DNA of 64,000 nt, from positions 22,823,001 to 22,887,000 of the forward strand of contig NC_092673.1 of the NCBI RefSeq assembly GCF_964355755.1, read 5' to 3'. A program made the position numbers and the translations under genes. Source of the DNA: Antedon mediterranea. Its lineage: Eukaryota; Echinodermata; Crinoidea; Comatulida; Antedonidae. Below are positions 1-12,395 of this stretch, piece after piece; positions within the stretch are counted from its first letter, which is position 1, and each line of letters starts with the position of its first letter. The notes under the pieces were generated by a model. That model saw nothing but the letters and a program-made list of their open reading frames with translations, did no database searches and was not told where the DNA came from.

Positions 1-3000
1 ATAGGTCATAGCATAAATAGTTCACCCATTTGTTTAGCTGATGTGATGACGTATATTCGCCTTGTAATTAGTAAGTGAAATGAGTTATGAAGCATGTGCA
101 AGATATGCTTGTCTGCTCTTTAGTACATTTACGCATCATAAATTAATTTGAACATACAATTGTTTTTTTAATTACTGTATGAATTTACAGTAAATACTGT
201 CTTTAACCTAGTTGTTGGTTTAGTGAGGAAAGACTGGGTAAGGTGTATGTGAATGAGTGGATCAACTAAATATTATGCATGCCCCTTAGGTAACACCTGA
301 CATCTGGTAGTGGGAAAGGCCTATTGCACAATAATCGCGTTTGTTTTCAATTTAGTAATGAAAGACATCACTTCCTGGAGGGGATTTTCTTTTTTTTTGG
401 CATTGGTTTGGCACTACAGTAACCCTTTAAATATCTCAAACAATGCATAGTGTAGGGACTCACAATCCTCCAATCAATAAACCACAGCCAAGTTGGATTC
501 AATTATTTTGTTTCACAGAATGGAAGACAGCACTGTTATGATATTCATAATTTTAACAAGGGGCTGTAGCCAACAGTACGGTTGGTAACGTTTCAACCTG
601 ACCACTTTTTCACAGAGGCCTTTGACAACCCAGTGGCTTGAACAGGGATTGTTCTTTTTTCTTGCAAAAATGGGACCACTTTATTTCTCGTGGATACATC
701 ACTGTAACAGTGTTGCACTTTACACTGTACATTTATCGAATCAAATAAGACTCCTTAATAATCAACCTTTAGATAAATAATGCACCGTACACAAATTCCA
801 ACTAGCGTGTCTGATAAACCGCATTTCGCTACTAATGTTCTACCTTCCAAGAGCCTGAAATAAAGTAAACGTTTGCCGCATCGTTTACGAGACATTTCAG
901 ACACTTGTATAGATACACTAAAGGTCAAAGTACTTTTTTAAAGGTGACTGAACGTACTTTAGTATAATTTTCTATGATTATTAAAATAATTATGTTATTC
1001 CAAACTACTGTAATTGGGTCATAATTGTGATATAGCTAAAGCAAGTTATATACACAGTAATAAAGCATTTGCATAATTATGTTGTAACAATTGGTTCTGT
1101 TTATGTGCGGTTTTATGACTTATTATGAGTTATTATGTTCGTTGAGAGGATAGAGAATTATTGATGTTTTGATACCATAAAACTAAAAGATACGTTTACT
1201 ACAATGCATAGACTCCTTTAAAATCTTCAATTGATTGTGTATGTGCATAGAGGAATTGTTTGGTGAATATTTATAGTTTCTGGCTGTGCTCATGAAATGT
1301 GATTGTATTATAACTCAACCTAGTCAAATCCCAGTAATATTTCTTTTGCAACCTTGTATGCTTGGTTCCCACTAGGACTTAACGCAGGAACGTGATTGCA
1401 ATGCAAGTAATTTGACCAATCCCAAGCAATTGATTATTCAAACTTGTCAGTTGTCGTTGGTCAACTTGCTTTTATGTTGTGCTGTCCATGCTAATGAGAA
1501 CCATGCTTTAGGGGAAAGCTCTAATGCCTGATTATGTAGTTAAGCATAATAAAATAAAATCAAAATTGTGTAAGGGTTCTGGTCTGGCATACTGAAAAAT
1601 ATGTGTGAAGATAGTCACTCGATAGTTGTGACATTTATATACACAGTATTAATTTATAGATGCTAAAGCCCAGTGTCCTGTGTAAAAGGACAAGACAGTA
1701 TATAAGAATACAACATTTTCCTTGCATTACACTGGCTCTTTAATTCTTTGAATTCTTTAAATGATAAACCAGTCATTTTTTTTTCTGTTCAATTTTGTCT
1801 TATAGTGTGTACGTTAACTAATAAGAAAATTTATTATTTTCTTTGAGAGGCAATTACTTGTGTAATTTTGTAGAATTATTATAAATTGTATGCACTTATA
1901 TTATAATAATTATCCAATTATAAGCTTTAGATTAAATCCAATAATATCTATTATGTACAGTCGACCTTTGGGCTATTGTCAATTATTATATTTAACATAA
2001 TTGTTTAAGCCTTTGTATTTGAATATTGAGCCCATGTGTATTTTCAAATGTATTATTTTGGTCATGTATAATTACGATGAATTTCCACTAATTATTGTTT
2101 TGCATAGATATCGGGCAAAGGTATTTATGTTCGGAATTGCTGTATTGCATTATATTGTATTAATCTATGTATTCTTTCTACTGTAATTTACCTTCGAGAA
2201 GACTATGCCTATAACACATACAATACTGCTACAATGGTGAACTCCAAATTTAAACAGTTAAATAAACAATTATTTTTAAAGTAAAATAAGCAGAATTGAC
2301 AGATATTTTTCTTTGCCAGTTATAACTTTTCAAGTCAAGTCAAGTCAAGTCAAGTATCATTTATTATCATTTGTTTTAGGAAAAACATAGAAATTCTGTT
2401 TGCTCTGTTGGCGGAGCACAATATCCAACGGACACAACACGAACTCAAAAACAAAAACATTACAAAAAAAAGTCTACATCCCTTTTTCCATGATCATAGT
2501 AAATACATTTTTCACATGATGACCTTTTCTAAATATTCAGTTATATCAGTTTGTTGGCCAAGTGCCTAATAGACAATAATCAAAATTGGGATACACATTA
2601 GTGTAGGGTTCTATAGACTCGCAAAATATGTGTGAAGATAGTCACTTGATAGTTGTGACTTTTGTGCATTATATACACATCATATATATATATATATAAA
2701 TGTTCACATGATGACCTTTTCTAAATATTCATTTATACCAGTTTGTTGGCCAAGTGCCTAATAGACAATAATCAAAATGGCCCACCTCTCTTGCAAATAA
2801 GTTGTGAAAAAAATGTTAATTTGCCTACTGTATTTATCAACGTTTATTATAAAATTATTTATTAATTTACCTTTGTACACTGTTTTTCCTGGAGATGGTA
2901 TGTTGGACTTCCGCTCAGAGTGTGAAGAATGTTTACAACTTCGACCTAGCAATGTGAAAATTAAAATCAGCCAGTCCGGTTCACTCAATTGATTTACATG

Positions 3001-4785
3001 GCTTAGTAAATTGAGACAGTCATTATTAATATTAAGAAAGTCGGGACAACAGATTTAAATGTTGATGGACGATTTCATGACTGCACTTCAGATCATAAGA
3101 ATTTCTCATTCAATGCTATACAGCTGCAGGTGTAGTTAAACATTAATTTGCTCTTACTGTAGAATAAATCCCTTCACTCAATATTTCCCAATGTGTTCTT
3201 GCAGAAAATGTTTCACCAGTGGAAATGCTTTTTTAGCTTTGTCTGGAGTTTAAACTTGATTCCTGTAAATAGAATTAAAGGATAAATAGCCAATTAAAAG
3301 ATAAATAGCCAATTAAAGTACTTCCTTTAGAAATTCTTTGTCTTTAATTTGAACTATTAAGATAGAATTGGGTTTGTGCTGAAATATTCACTCTCCTGGT
3401 AATGTATGTCTTCAGCTATCTTCCTAAACTTTAGCTTGGTCTTAAAGCAATGACTTTTTAACTGCACAATACTGGTTATATTTTATTGACACAATATTTT
3501 CATGGTCGCCAGAATCAATATTTTTCTTTATAGTATGCACCTATTAAAAAAATTCTTAACTTGAAATCAAACTTGACTAGATGCTGACAATGGTTGTTGA
3601 TATTATGTGGAGAGTATTAAGCATTGTCTTCGTCCAGAATAAGCCATTGATTCACTTTGGTCAACAAAATTTAAGATAAACAGTCCTAGTATGTTTTCCT
3701 CAAGTTAGTAACTGATCTCTAAATTCATTTATCTCACTGAGTTTTCTTAGTATTGCAAAATAATTCATGCCCTGGTTTAAACGTACAAACTTTTCATCAC
3801 ATATACTGTAGTAAATCTATTTTTATAACAAACGATGTTAACTTGCATTTAAATAGACCAGTATCCTCAGAGCTCAACTGCAAAATAATCCTCATATCTT
3901 TGTGCAGAAACTTGACTTAGATACAGAGACATAATATTTTATAGCAGTTGTAGGTTGTGTGCATATTACATATGATAGACATGCTTCAGTTCCGAGGCTG
4001 TAGTAATTAATGATTGGCTGGCTATGATGTTGGTATTTATGAATGGATGAGCGAGTAAGTGTAAGGTAATGACGCCTCAATTGATCCATGTCTTCAAAAC
4101 GTTTCTCGAATAAATTTGTGTCCATGTTGATTAATTTTAGTTTCTTCACATTTTTAACGTAGATGTGTATTGAGAATGTTAATAAGGTGATCAATTTTAT
4201 TGCTTTTTTTCTTTTTACATATTCTGTGGGATACTGTATACTACTAGACCTACAATATTTCATATCAATGTTTGCTCATTATTTGAGCTATTTTTTATAT
4301 ATTAACTTATATAATAATTAATATGAAAATTGATTTTTTATTTTTTGTAATAATGAAGTCGCATATATATTGATAAAATCATAAAATTCTTAATATGCAT
4401 TTTATATCTTATAATCATACAAATTTAAACCGAGATAAAAACTTGAAACCACCAAATGACAAGTCTGAAATAACTCTTATTGTTAAAACACATTGATTTA
4501 ATATTATTAGGATATTAATGCCAAATTCTTTTGTCACATCCAGTGTTAAGTTAAAGACCTCTTTCCTACGTTTTTTGATCTAATTTAAGATCACAAACTA
4601 TATTTAATGTAAAAATAATACAATATGATCCTATTGCGACAACATTTTTTGTCTTTAAACGGTTAAAATGTGAAAAATAAGTTGATTCTAATAATTATAG
4701 CGGCCCGCTATAAATCCCAAAATGCATTGCGTGCGGATTGATATTTTTGTTTTTCTTCTGTAATTCGCCCACTTTTGATCGATAG
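1..4785. other. No gene recognised; A+T-rich non-coding DNA with short repeats
   Basis: I see no convincing exon here. Open frames are short and lack paired splice signals or protein-like composition. The stretch holds a (CAAGT)n run near 2330-2356, a TA dinucleotide run near 2679-2697, and a block containing ATATGTGTGAAGATAGTCAC that occurs near 1600 and again near 2625. It may include the 3' untranslated region of a gene outside the window or introns of the plus-strand gene that ends at 10437. Neither can be shown from sequence alone. Confidence 0.5.
2513..2778. repeat. Direct repeat pair, about 75 bp, spaced 192 bp
   Basis: Positions 2513-2587 and 2705-2778 are near-identical direct repeats, both beginning CACATGATGACCTTTTCTAA and both ending in a CAATAATCAAAAT stretch. 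Between them lies a copy of the block also found near 1600. This looks like local duplication of an interspersed repeat. No coding content is visible. Confidence 0.75.
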
Positions 4786-4913
4786 TGAGGCCAAAACAAA
4801 TAGAAGACTCCTAACTTTTCAGCGAAAATACCAGGTTTTCCCCAATTTGTATCAACGGAGTCTGGCAAAAATAGAAAGACAATTAATGCAGAAACTATAC
4901 AACATCAGGCTAG
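4786..4913 (+). CDS. Candidate internal exon of the plus-strand gene (weak)
   Basis: A 128-nt segment is open in one frame between a possible acceptor (GATAG) and a possible donor (CTAG/GTATAT). It would encode a basic, Gln/Leu/Arg-rich helical stretch containing FQRKYQVFPNLYQRSL. Composition is more protein-like and more GC-rich than the flanks, which is why I list it. The polypyrimidine tract before the acceptor is poor and the phases (2 in, 1 out) cannot be tied to a neighbouring exon. It may equally be chance. Confidence 0.25.
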
Positions 4914-6149
4914 GTATATTAGCTAGCGTACGTAAAGACTGTCCACGAGAGGTCATTCGCCGCAAGCTATTTAGATAGTGCATTGTTTCTCACTTTTTAT
5001 CATAATTTACCATAAAACGTACATTTAAGACAAGGAATGACCTGGTTTAATGTTTTTAAAGTAATATATATGTATTATTTTTACAAAACGTCACAAATTG
5101 TAGGGAAGGTGTCTTTAAGCTCTGACTACACTATCAAAGTTTACGTGACAAAAAAATGTGCCCATATACTGTATGGACATGATAATGTCATATGACTTAT
5201 CAGATTGGGGCATATTACTACCATATTTACTAATAATAAATTTGAAAAACTCCAAAATGCACAACACACTGTATATCATCATCATTCTTACCTGATTATT
5301 AGTGAGGGAAGCACTCACCTTCTGCTAACACCTAGGTCCGCCCCTGATTTGCTTCTCTCTATAATGTGTATTGACAGTAGACCTAATATCCTAATTTTAT
5401 GAAGCAACATGTATTTAACTATTAAAGCTCTGCCTGTTCAACAACTGTCTGGTATTCAGTGTTATAATGCACAACCAGACACTTTTTTCTATTTAGATAT
5501 TCATGCTTAAACGCCAAATTCTATAATACATAATTGCTAGACTCAATGATAATCATAATTATATGAAACTAATATACATTTACCTGTCTATACATTGCAT
5601 TCAAGCATATACTGTATTCCCAAGCTAGGATCTACCAAGAGATGTAACTATACATTTCAAAGTGTCAAATAATTTGTATTCATTTCTACAAGGGATAAAA
5701 ATGCGAAAAAAGAAATCACAAAGATGTAAAACAAATTAAAAAGAATTTTATTTTAATCGAAAAGTAGGCATGGTCTACACCTTGCTAAAAAAAGTTTTAG
5801 TTTGAGTTAGAATTGAGTGTACCTTAAAAGCCCCAATGGTCCAATGGGGATTTCTATTTTAAGCAGGAGCCAAGTTTGATTTCAATTTAACAACTTTTTT
5901 CTCTGTAGCTTTTTATTTTGATACCATGCAAGCAGAGACAAAAAGGACAAAACAACACCATCATTTGTATATGGTATCAGAGATTCTAAATCTACAAAAG
6001 GATATTTACATCCCTTAAGAATTAATTAACATCTTCTGACACAATGTAAAATATATGAAATGAATAAAAAAGAACTAAAAAAATACATATAGCAACATAC
6101 ATAGTTATAACTAATGCAGAAATGGTTATTCACATTTTTTGTATTTCAG
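4914..6149. other. Non-coding stretch, probable intron
   Basis: No exon is recognisable. The sequence is A+T-rich and includes the first member of a diverged local repeat family (near 5487-5590) that recurs at 6640-6990. Confidence 0.45.
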
Positions 6150-6990
6150 TTTTATATTATCATCCTTACCATTTTACTATAATGATGATGAATTTACCTG
6201 TCCTGTGTACAGTGATATTTTGAGTGCTCCTTACAAACAAGACGAGAAATTTGTTCAGGATAATTTAGTATCACAGAGGTTAATTATAGCAGGGAGTTGT
6301 AAACAGTGTACATGTCTTTCAAATGACTTGTCAAGATGGTCTAGTGGTAAGGACACACCTGTGTGTGAGAGGATGCAGGCTTAAATCAGTTCTTCCGTAA
6401 AGAATAATCAAAAATGAAATTTAGATCATAGTTAAAATTGTATTGTCTAATAAGTGCTAATCTCAACTGATAAGGTATTCTTATTATTTATGATCCTTGT
6501 ATTAAAAAATATTGATTTTTATCATTTTCAATGAAAAATTGACAGTGTGTTTTTTAATATTCATACCTACTGCATACAGTACTGAGTACAATATTAAATT
6601 CAAGTTTACCTATCCAATATGTTTTTAGTTCTTCATTGCATTGTTTACCTGTATTCAACCAGTTGTTCCTGATTTTAGGCAGTCATGCTTAAATGTCAAA
6701 TTCTATAAATAGGATATAATAATTGCTAGACACTCTCTAATCACAAACAAAAAATTCAAATATAATTGTATTGTCGGGCACTTTTCATATTATACATATT
6801 TATTTTTAAATGCCAAATTCTAATCTATAGAATATTTTGTAAAATTCTGTACTTGTTTTCATATTTTAAGTGTTTATTTTTAAATGTCAAAATCTATATA
6901 TAATTAGTTATTGCTACAGTATTACATTCATAATCGAAAAAATTATTTCAAATTTACATACTTTGTAGCATTTGAGAGTTACGTTGTACT
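5487..6990. repeat. Diverged local repeat family, about four copies
   Basis: Related blocks near 5487-5590, 6640-6780, 6790-6860 and 6865-6990 share a core resembling TCATGCTTAAATGCCAAATT followed by ATTGCTAGAC-like or ATTGCTACAG-like text, and are often preceded by TTTACCTGT. The copies differ by substitutions and short indels, so this is an old local amplification or an old interspersed element. One block overlaps an open frame, but I do not read it as coding. Confidence 0.4.
6150..6346 (+). CDS. Probable internal exon of an unrecognised plus-strand gene
   Basis: A 197-nt open segment lies between a good acceptor (TTTTTTGTATTTCAG) and a strong donor (AGTG/GTAAGG). It starts in phase 2 and ends in phase 1. 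The peptide contains YYNDDEFTCPVYSDILSAPY and several cysteines (CKQCTC). I do not recognise a family. It may belong to the same gene as the exons at 8675-10437, but its end phase does not match the start phase of 8675, so at least one exon between them would be missing from my model. Confidence 0.45.
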
Positions 6991-8674
6991 TGTTTACCTG
7001 TTAAAAACCAGACACATGTTCCTGTTTAAAGTGGTCATGTTCGACACCTTTGCCGTGAAAGCTTTAGTTTTAATCTTTCATCTGTGCCGTGCGGTCATTA
7101 AGAGAACGTGTTGATGGATACGCAGGAACTAATAAATGAGACACCTGCATAAACACAACAATTAATATCTAAAGTGCTCTCGTTGCTTTTTACCGTTTTA
7201 AAATGCAATGGTAATGTGCAGAATATCGATGTAGTTTAAAACTTATTATATCTGTTGTTGTTATGATAAGGACTTTTATAGAGCTGCTATGTTGCAGTAT
7301 TTTGAGAATGTTGATACAACTGTTTTAGTGCGGGCACTTGTTTATCTGTTTAAGGGGGGAAAAAAAAAATATTTTTTAAACTTATGGAACATATAGTGTT
7401 ACAGTCATGATAGTATTAAAGTAGAGGCTATTCAGGAAATATTTTTAACACCCCTTTTTAGAACTCCAAAGAGAGGTTTTACTGTGCTATGTGAATACAA
7501 CAAACAGACATATGTACTGTATAGACAGCTCCACTAATTATGCAGCTGGTAATCAGCGTGATTGGGCCTACCCATGTACACCTAAAGTGTAGAGTGTGTC
7601 TAATGCGACAAGCATTGGTCTGAAACTCCCGATCTTGCGATCATAAGTCCACTGGACACACTGTGCCACACTGCCTTTGATTGGATAAATATGATCTAAT
7701 AGTAGAGGACTATATGCTTGTAGCGTTGCATTTTGAATTCCATCTTGTAAGCATCTGCTTGACAGTGTAGTTTGCCAGTACTGACTGACGATAGTAGTTG
7801 TTATATATTTTCTGGACATACAGTTAATTACGTCAATAGTGTGTACAATATGGTTCAGTTAATTAACACTGATTAACAATACATACCATGATTTATGTTT
7901 GTTGTTAGAATTCAGTGTATGTGGCTGACATTTGAAATTTGGAACAATGACGTCCGTAAACAAAATTGTTATTAACCTATTTTTAGATATTTTATTTAAA
8001 TTTTATGATTATTATTATTGGTTATGATATTATTTTATCATTTTTGATATGCAAATTTTAATTCCCTTTATCATCAGATTATATGCTTATAATGTGAATA
8101 TTGTATGCCATACTGAATACAGGCACTATGTGTTACCATGGAGAATTCTCCATGATGTTACACATTCATTTTACGGAATTTTTTTAATATGCCAAATACA
8201 ATACAGTAAAACTTTATCATCTCATAGCAACTCAGTTGGCTTTATTAAGTAGACATTCAAGAGATATAAATAAGAAATAAATGATGATAATATGATGAAA
8301 AACCAAACATTGAGTATATCCCCAATAATTGGAAAGATTTTTCCACTTGAACAAGCATTTAATTGACAAACTTAGTGTGAAATTTTATTTGTCCAACTTA
8401 TCTAGACCTACATATGGAACATAAACAGCTGGTACAGGCCCAGTGCCGGCAAATCAAATCAAATGTCAATGTTTTGTTTTACCAATGCTCCATGCGCCTA
8501 GCCACGTGAAAACGAAACATTAACGTTCAATTTGATTTGCCGCCACCGTGCCAGAACAGGTGTAAAAGAGCCTTTAGGTTTGTTGTAAATAGGATATTTC
8601 TATTAACTTTTTAAACTCTTAATAATTTAAAATACTGTTTAAAATAATGTAGTTTTTTACTATCTATCTTGCAG
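6347..8674. other. Probable intron(s); one or two exons may be unrecognised
   Basis: Phase logic requires at least one exon here if 6150-6346 and 8675-8873 belong to one gene. Two open segments look faintly protein-like: near 7030-7110 (FDTFAVKALVLIFHLCRAVI) and after the acceptor-like TATGTTGCAG near 7295 (YFENVDTTVLVRALVYLF). Neither has a clean donor in a compatible phase, so I do not call them as exons. Confidence 0.35.
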
Positions 8675-8873
8675 GACATTTTTCACAACTATTCCGCCAA
8701 AGACGATCTACTGGCAGCCGTAGTACAAGCTCTAGTTCAAGTCTTACTTCAGTGTACGCAGCCCGAGTGGATTAATATCACAACAGCGCTGAGGAATTTA
8801 CTCCTGAAGCAAATAATCCACATCCCATTGAGCACGGAGTTCATCTGTCAACTACCGTTATTGGATTTGAAAG
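8675..8873 (+). CDS. Internal exon of an unrecognised helical protein gene
   Basis: This 199-nt exon follows acceptor TATCTTGCAG and ends at AAAG/GTTTGC, starting in phase 0 and ending in phase 1. The peptide runs DIFHNYSAKDDLLAAVVQAL... to ...LPLLDLK, rich in Leu, Val, Gln and Ala, with amphipathic helix-like spacing as in HEAT/ARM-type solenoids. It joins in frame to 9321-9454 through a split Glu codon. GC content is clearly above the flanks. I do not recognise the family. Confidence 0.7.
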
Positions 8874-9320
8874 GTTTGCGATGTTTGTTTTTAACAACAA
8901 AAAATAGAAATAAACATATTGACCCCTTTGGGAATTTCTGACAAAAATAGAATTAAACAACATATTGGAAAAATGCAAACAGCTGACAATTTGAGATCAC
9001 TTTCACATATTTTGTGTTTGTTGTTATCCTTATAATGTTATTATTGCTATTCAAATCATTGCTATTATATACATTACTATAATATATGTTATAAAATATT
9101 AATCATATTAAATAATATGATGGTTCTATATATCGGACAAATTACTGAAAAATTGACAATGATGTCATTCTATGTGTATAAATTATAATCTATTGTTTTG
9201 CCATTTGATGTGTTAACAAATAAAAAGATTGCTTCTATGTTTTTTATTTAAAATGTTTATTTAACATTTTTAAACATCTGTTTTAAAAGTAAGGTAACAA
9301 AACAAAACTTGTTATTACAG

Positions 9321-9454
9321 AATATTCTGTTGATCTTGGAGTTAGTTCGTTGTTCTTGATGGTGTTTGAATTACTTGGAAGCAAGTCTTACTCTTGGACT
9401 CGAAGCAATGGTATATGGACCCATACAGTCAAATGCTATTTAGCCATAATGAAG
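9321..9454 (+). CDS. Internal exon of the same helical protein gene
   Basis: A 134-nt exon lies between acceptor TTGTTATTACAG and donor GAAG/GTATGT. It completes the split codon from 8873 and ends in phase 0, encoding EYSVDLGVSSLFLMVFELLG and onward to CYLAIMK. No stops occur, and both splice sites are strong. The hydrophobic and helical pattern continues that of the neighbouring exons. Confidence 0.75.
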
Positions 9455-10128
9455 GTATGTATTATTATGTAATTGGCCTACAATCCCTACATATGCAAAT
9501 ATTATGTAGAGGACAGCATACCAGTCTGCAGATACCTTGAAATGTATACATTTTGAGGTCCAACTCTAAAGTTGCCAAACAGGTGCGAAGACTCTTTAAG
9601 TCTGTTCTCCTGTCAACGTAACTGTCGCGAGTTACAGTTTGGGAAAAATAGGTACGACAATTCTTTAACTTTTACAACGTGACTATGTTTTTCACCTTTT
9701 TTGTACACATTTAAGGTCTGATATTTCAAAAAAAGTCAAAATAAATTATAATATAAAAAAAATGTAATGTTTGTCTTTAGTGTAAGCATAGATTAAGATA
9801 TCAGCGAAAACATATCCTAGACTGGGTTGAAGCATCAAAACCCATAACTTTTTTTAAGGTAACCCTCACTCTCCTAAAAGATGGAGCCTCGATGTGTACA
9901 CCGAACCTCACAAAAATCCTTATCCAAGACATGTTTTACCACCTTGAACCTGTGCTGATTTTAGATGTTTTTTGGGGTAGTAAAGTAAAATCCTCATAAG
10001 ACTGATTTCTTCTGTAATGATGCACTTGGAATGTTCATTATTTAATGATGTTTCTATTAATAAAAAAACTGTTTATGTGCATGATGTTATATAAGTATTT
10101 GTTATTAATAAACACTTTTGTTTTTTAG

Positions 10129-10437
10129 GATTTGTTAAGCAAAATCCCAACTGACACCTCATTGGACCAAGCTTTAAGTAGAGGATTTCTGATTGGTCAG
10201 GTTTTATGTCACAGCCTAAAGATTATGAGTTTCATTCCTCCAACCAATCAAAGTCAGTTATTCGTTCTGACCCTTGAACTTGTGTCCATGCTTGAAAAGT
10301 CAACAGAGGGTGCTGTTCAAGAAATGTTAGTGGTTACAAAACAGTATTGGATATTTGACAACCTTGTTTTATGTATGGAGGACAGTGAAGAAAAAACTAC
10401 ATTGCAACAAAAAATAAAAACTCTGAAAGCCATGTAA
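10129..10437 (+). CDS. Terminal coding exon of the unrecognised helical protein
   Basis: The acceptor TTTTGTTTTTTAG is followed by a phase-0 frame from DLLSKIPTDTSLDQALSRGF to ...IKTLKAM and a TAA stop at 10435-10437. The three joined exons 8675-8873, 9321-9454 and 10129-10437 give 213 residues of C-terminus with perfect phase continuity. The end is a charged helix (EDSEEKTTLQQKIKTLK). No motif lets me name it; an alpha-solenoid subunit of a larger complex would fit the composition. An AATAAA lies 240 bp downstream. Confidence 0.75.
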   Translation, partial: DLLSKIPTDTSLDQALSRGFLIGQVLCHSLKIMSFIPPTNQSQLFVLTLELVSMLEKSTEGAVQEMLVVTKQYWIFDNLVLCMEDSEEKTTLQQKIKTLKAM

Positions 10438-10676
10438 TGCAGCATTGTGATTTAGTTTACAACTACCAGATATACTGGGACTTCAGCTTGGTTCCTACTA
10501 GCAACGCAACGCAAGGACGTAATGCAATATAAGCATTTATTATACGTTACCATTATAAGTATACAATTTAATCAAATACTATGTAAACTATTTATTGATT
10601 TATTCCACATTTATTTAGTCATCAATTACAGTACATCTGAAAACCCTTTTACATAAGAACAAGTAAATAGAACTTA

Positions 10677-10682
10677 AATAAA
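10677..10682 (+). promoter_or_regulatory. Probable polyadenylation signal AATAAA
   Basis: This is a canonical hexamer 240 bp after the TAA of the plus-strand terminal exon. In such A+T-rich DNA the hexamer can occur by chance, so support comes only from position and strand. Confidence 0.4.
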
Positions 10683-10732
10683 CAAAGGTGTTGTTAATCA
10701 GCATATAGTGATAAAAAGTATTTTTTGACCTG

Positions 10733-10754
10733 TTTTTTTTTTTTTTTTTTTTTT
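10733..10754. repeat. Poly-T tract, 22 bp
   Basis: An uninterrupted run of T. It could be the reverse-strand poly-A tail of a short retroposed sequence or a simple repeat; no recognisable element body is attached. Confidence 0.7.
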
Positions 10755-11296
10755 AATGTCACTTATTAAAAAGAGGCTGAATAATGACAACAATGAGTCC
10801 ACATTTGAATCAATATTCATGATTAAATTTTAAAGGTTCTAATTTTCTGCTCCAGAGAAACATGCATTATTTCTGTTCTTCATTACAACCCCAACATTTT
10901 TGTGAACTCTAAGTTTCAATCAATAAATCATAGTTTAATGTTAGGTTTGATGAAAGTTATATATTAAATCAGGAATATTTTAACTCTTACCTATTTAAAA
11001 TGGTTTATAAAAAAGTGATACTTAATATGTTTGCCTAAAGGTATATTTAGTGTTGTATAGTAATGTGCGACCTACCTACTAAAAGTGATATTAAATGTTA
11101 TAATGAATATATAGTGTTGGGTTATACTTTTGTTAGCATAGGGTAAGCCTATGTTTACTTTACTTACTGATACTTAGGTCTACTTAAAAATGATGAGATA
11201 ACTAGGGTATGCTTGTACATCATTGAATATGACGATAATTTGAGGATTGGTAGGATCATTACAAAGACTGTCAAATCCATCTGGTGGTGCAATCAT
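10755..11296. other. Intergenic A+T-rich stretch, nothing recognised
   Basis: No exon, RNA gene or element end is visible between the plus-strand gene's 3' end and the Helitron-like terminus at about 11303. Confidence 0.5.
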
Positions 11297-11302
11297 GCCC
11301 TG

Positions 11303-11401
11303 TTATAATGCCATAATCTTTTTCTGTGTTCAACTTATGACGTGCACGTGGCGTTTGTCGTGCGGATAACTTACTCGTCAAAGTGACAAGTTCAAATCTA
11401 G
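11303..11401 (+). mobile_element. Truncated 3' end of a Helitron/Helentron-like element
   Basis: This 99-bp piece matches, in opposite orientation, the left ends of the intronic elements at 34014, 35540, 37173 and 38690. It has ATAATGCCATAATCTTTTTC, then GACGTGCACGTGGCGTTTGT, then GTGCGGATAACTT, then a degenerate hairpin (ACTCGTCA/AAG/TGACAAGT), then CTAG followed by T. Hairpin plus CTRR at the 3' terminus, inserted before T, is the known Helitron signature. Only this end is present, so it is a fragment. Confidence 0.6.
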
Positions 11402-11649
11402 TTATATTTTTTAATTTGCAACAAAATGGTAAATGAACTATTGTAATTGCTTATTCTTTAAAACAAGAAGAAAACAACATCTGTGGGGGATAGAAGAGAT
11501 GGATTGTGTATTTTGTATATTGTACGAGACATTATCGGCCCAATTGTTATTGATGCAACTGGAATAAAATCCTGACCTTGATTAATTGGACCCAAGAACC
11601 ACTTAAATTCACTTTGTTTGTACTTTTTGCATTAAATTCAACCAAAAAT

Positions 11650-11800
11650 CCATTGGCTGGCAGTCAATTTGACTCAAATTGGATAAATATTATGTTACAT
11701 TAAAGTGGCATATTAAAAAAAAATTTTTGTAAGAATTATTTTTTCAGCAGGATAATACATCTTTAAAGATGTATTGTCCCTTTGCCTAATTCCAAAAAAA
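11650..11800. repeat. Interspersed repeat, third copy of a sequence at 51.4 and 58.7 kb
   Basis: The stretch with CCATTGGCTGGCAG, a run of A/T, then AATACATCTTTAAA matches 51380-51545 and 58690-58890 in the same order with substitutions. It is non-coding and of unknown class. Confidence 0.5.
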
Positions 11801-12395
11801 TAAAAAATAAAATATTTCAAAAAAAGTGGGTCATTTTGAAGTATCATAATAGTTATTAACTTTCACCAAAAAAAAATCATTTAACTGAAATACAGACGTT
11901 TTTTTTGTTTAAAAAATAACTTTGACTTCCAGTCAAAGTTTTTGATCAAAACATACCTTATAATGCAACGCGCTTGTTTGGCTACTCTGTATGCATAATC
12001 ATAAAACTTCCTTGCAATCTGTGTGAAAACACCTTCTCAACCATGACGAGTTGTAAACAATCTTAATTAGCATATGCATAATGCATACTCGTGGTTTGAA
12101 ATCTTTGTTTACTTTCGCTCGCGATGATTTTCCAGACGACATGTAATCAAATTAATTTACCTGTTAATTACGTAAACTTCTTGTTTTTGGCTCGAATTTT
12201 CGACTTAAAGTGAATAACTTTAATATTACTTTGATATGGCCAATTTAAATTTAGAATATTTTGACCTTCATCTTTAATTAAGACTGCTAAAATTACTCTA
12301 GACATTGATTTAAGTTCTGATTTACCCTCAAAACATGTCACGGTATCATACATATTTTTTACAGTATAGGCAAATAATCTTTGTTTCTATTGTAC

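Noticed and set aside
2804-2992. Open frame with GDGMLDFRSECEECLQLRPS, possibly a terminal exon
   Set aside because: The C-terminal half looks protein-like, but the acceptor (TTTCCTGGAG) is poor, the N-terminal half is A+T-driven hydrophobic, and no partner exon fits.
3892-4263. 123-codon minus-strand open frame
   Set aside because: No splice or start context, no recognisable domain, and low-complexity ends. The segment MDTNLFEKRFEDMDQLRRHY looks somewhat protein-like but cannot be tied to a gene.
6911-7114. Open frame ending FDTFAVKALVLIFHLCRAVI
   Set aside because: Overlaps a diverged local repeat, and no donor in a compatible phase was found.
7296-7352. Possible exon YFENVDTTVLVRALVYLF after TTGCAG
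   Set aside because: The frame runs into G and A homopolymers with no GT donor in phase.
12168-12353. Short minus-strand frame downstream of the Ig gene
   Set aside because: Lies in the probable 3' untranslated region, with no start context or domain.
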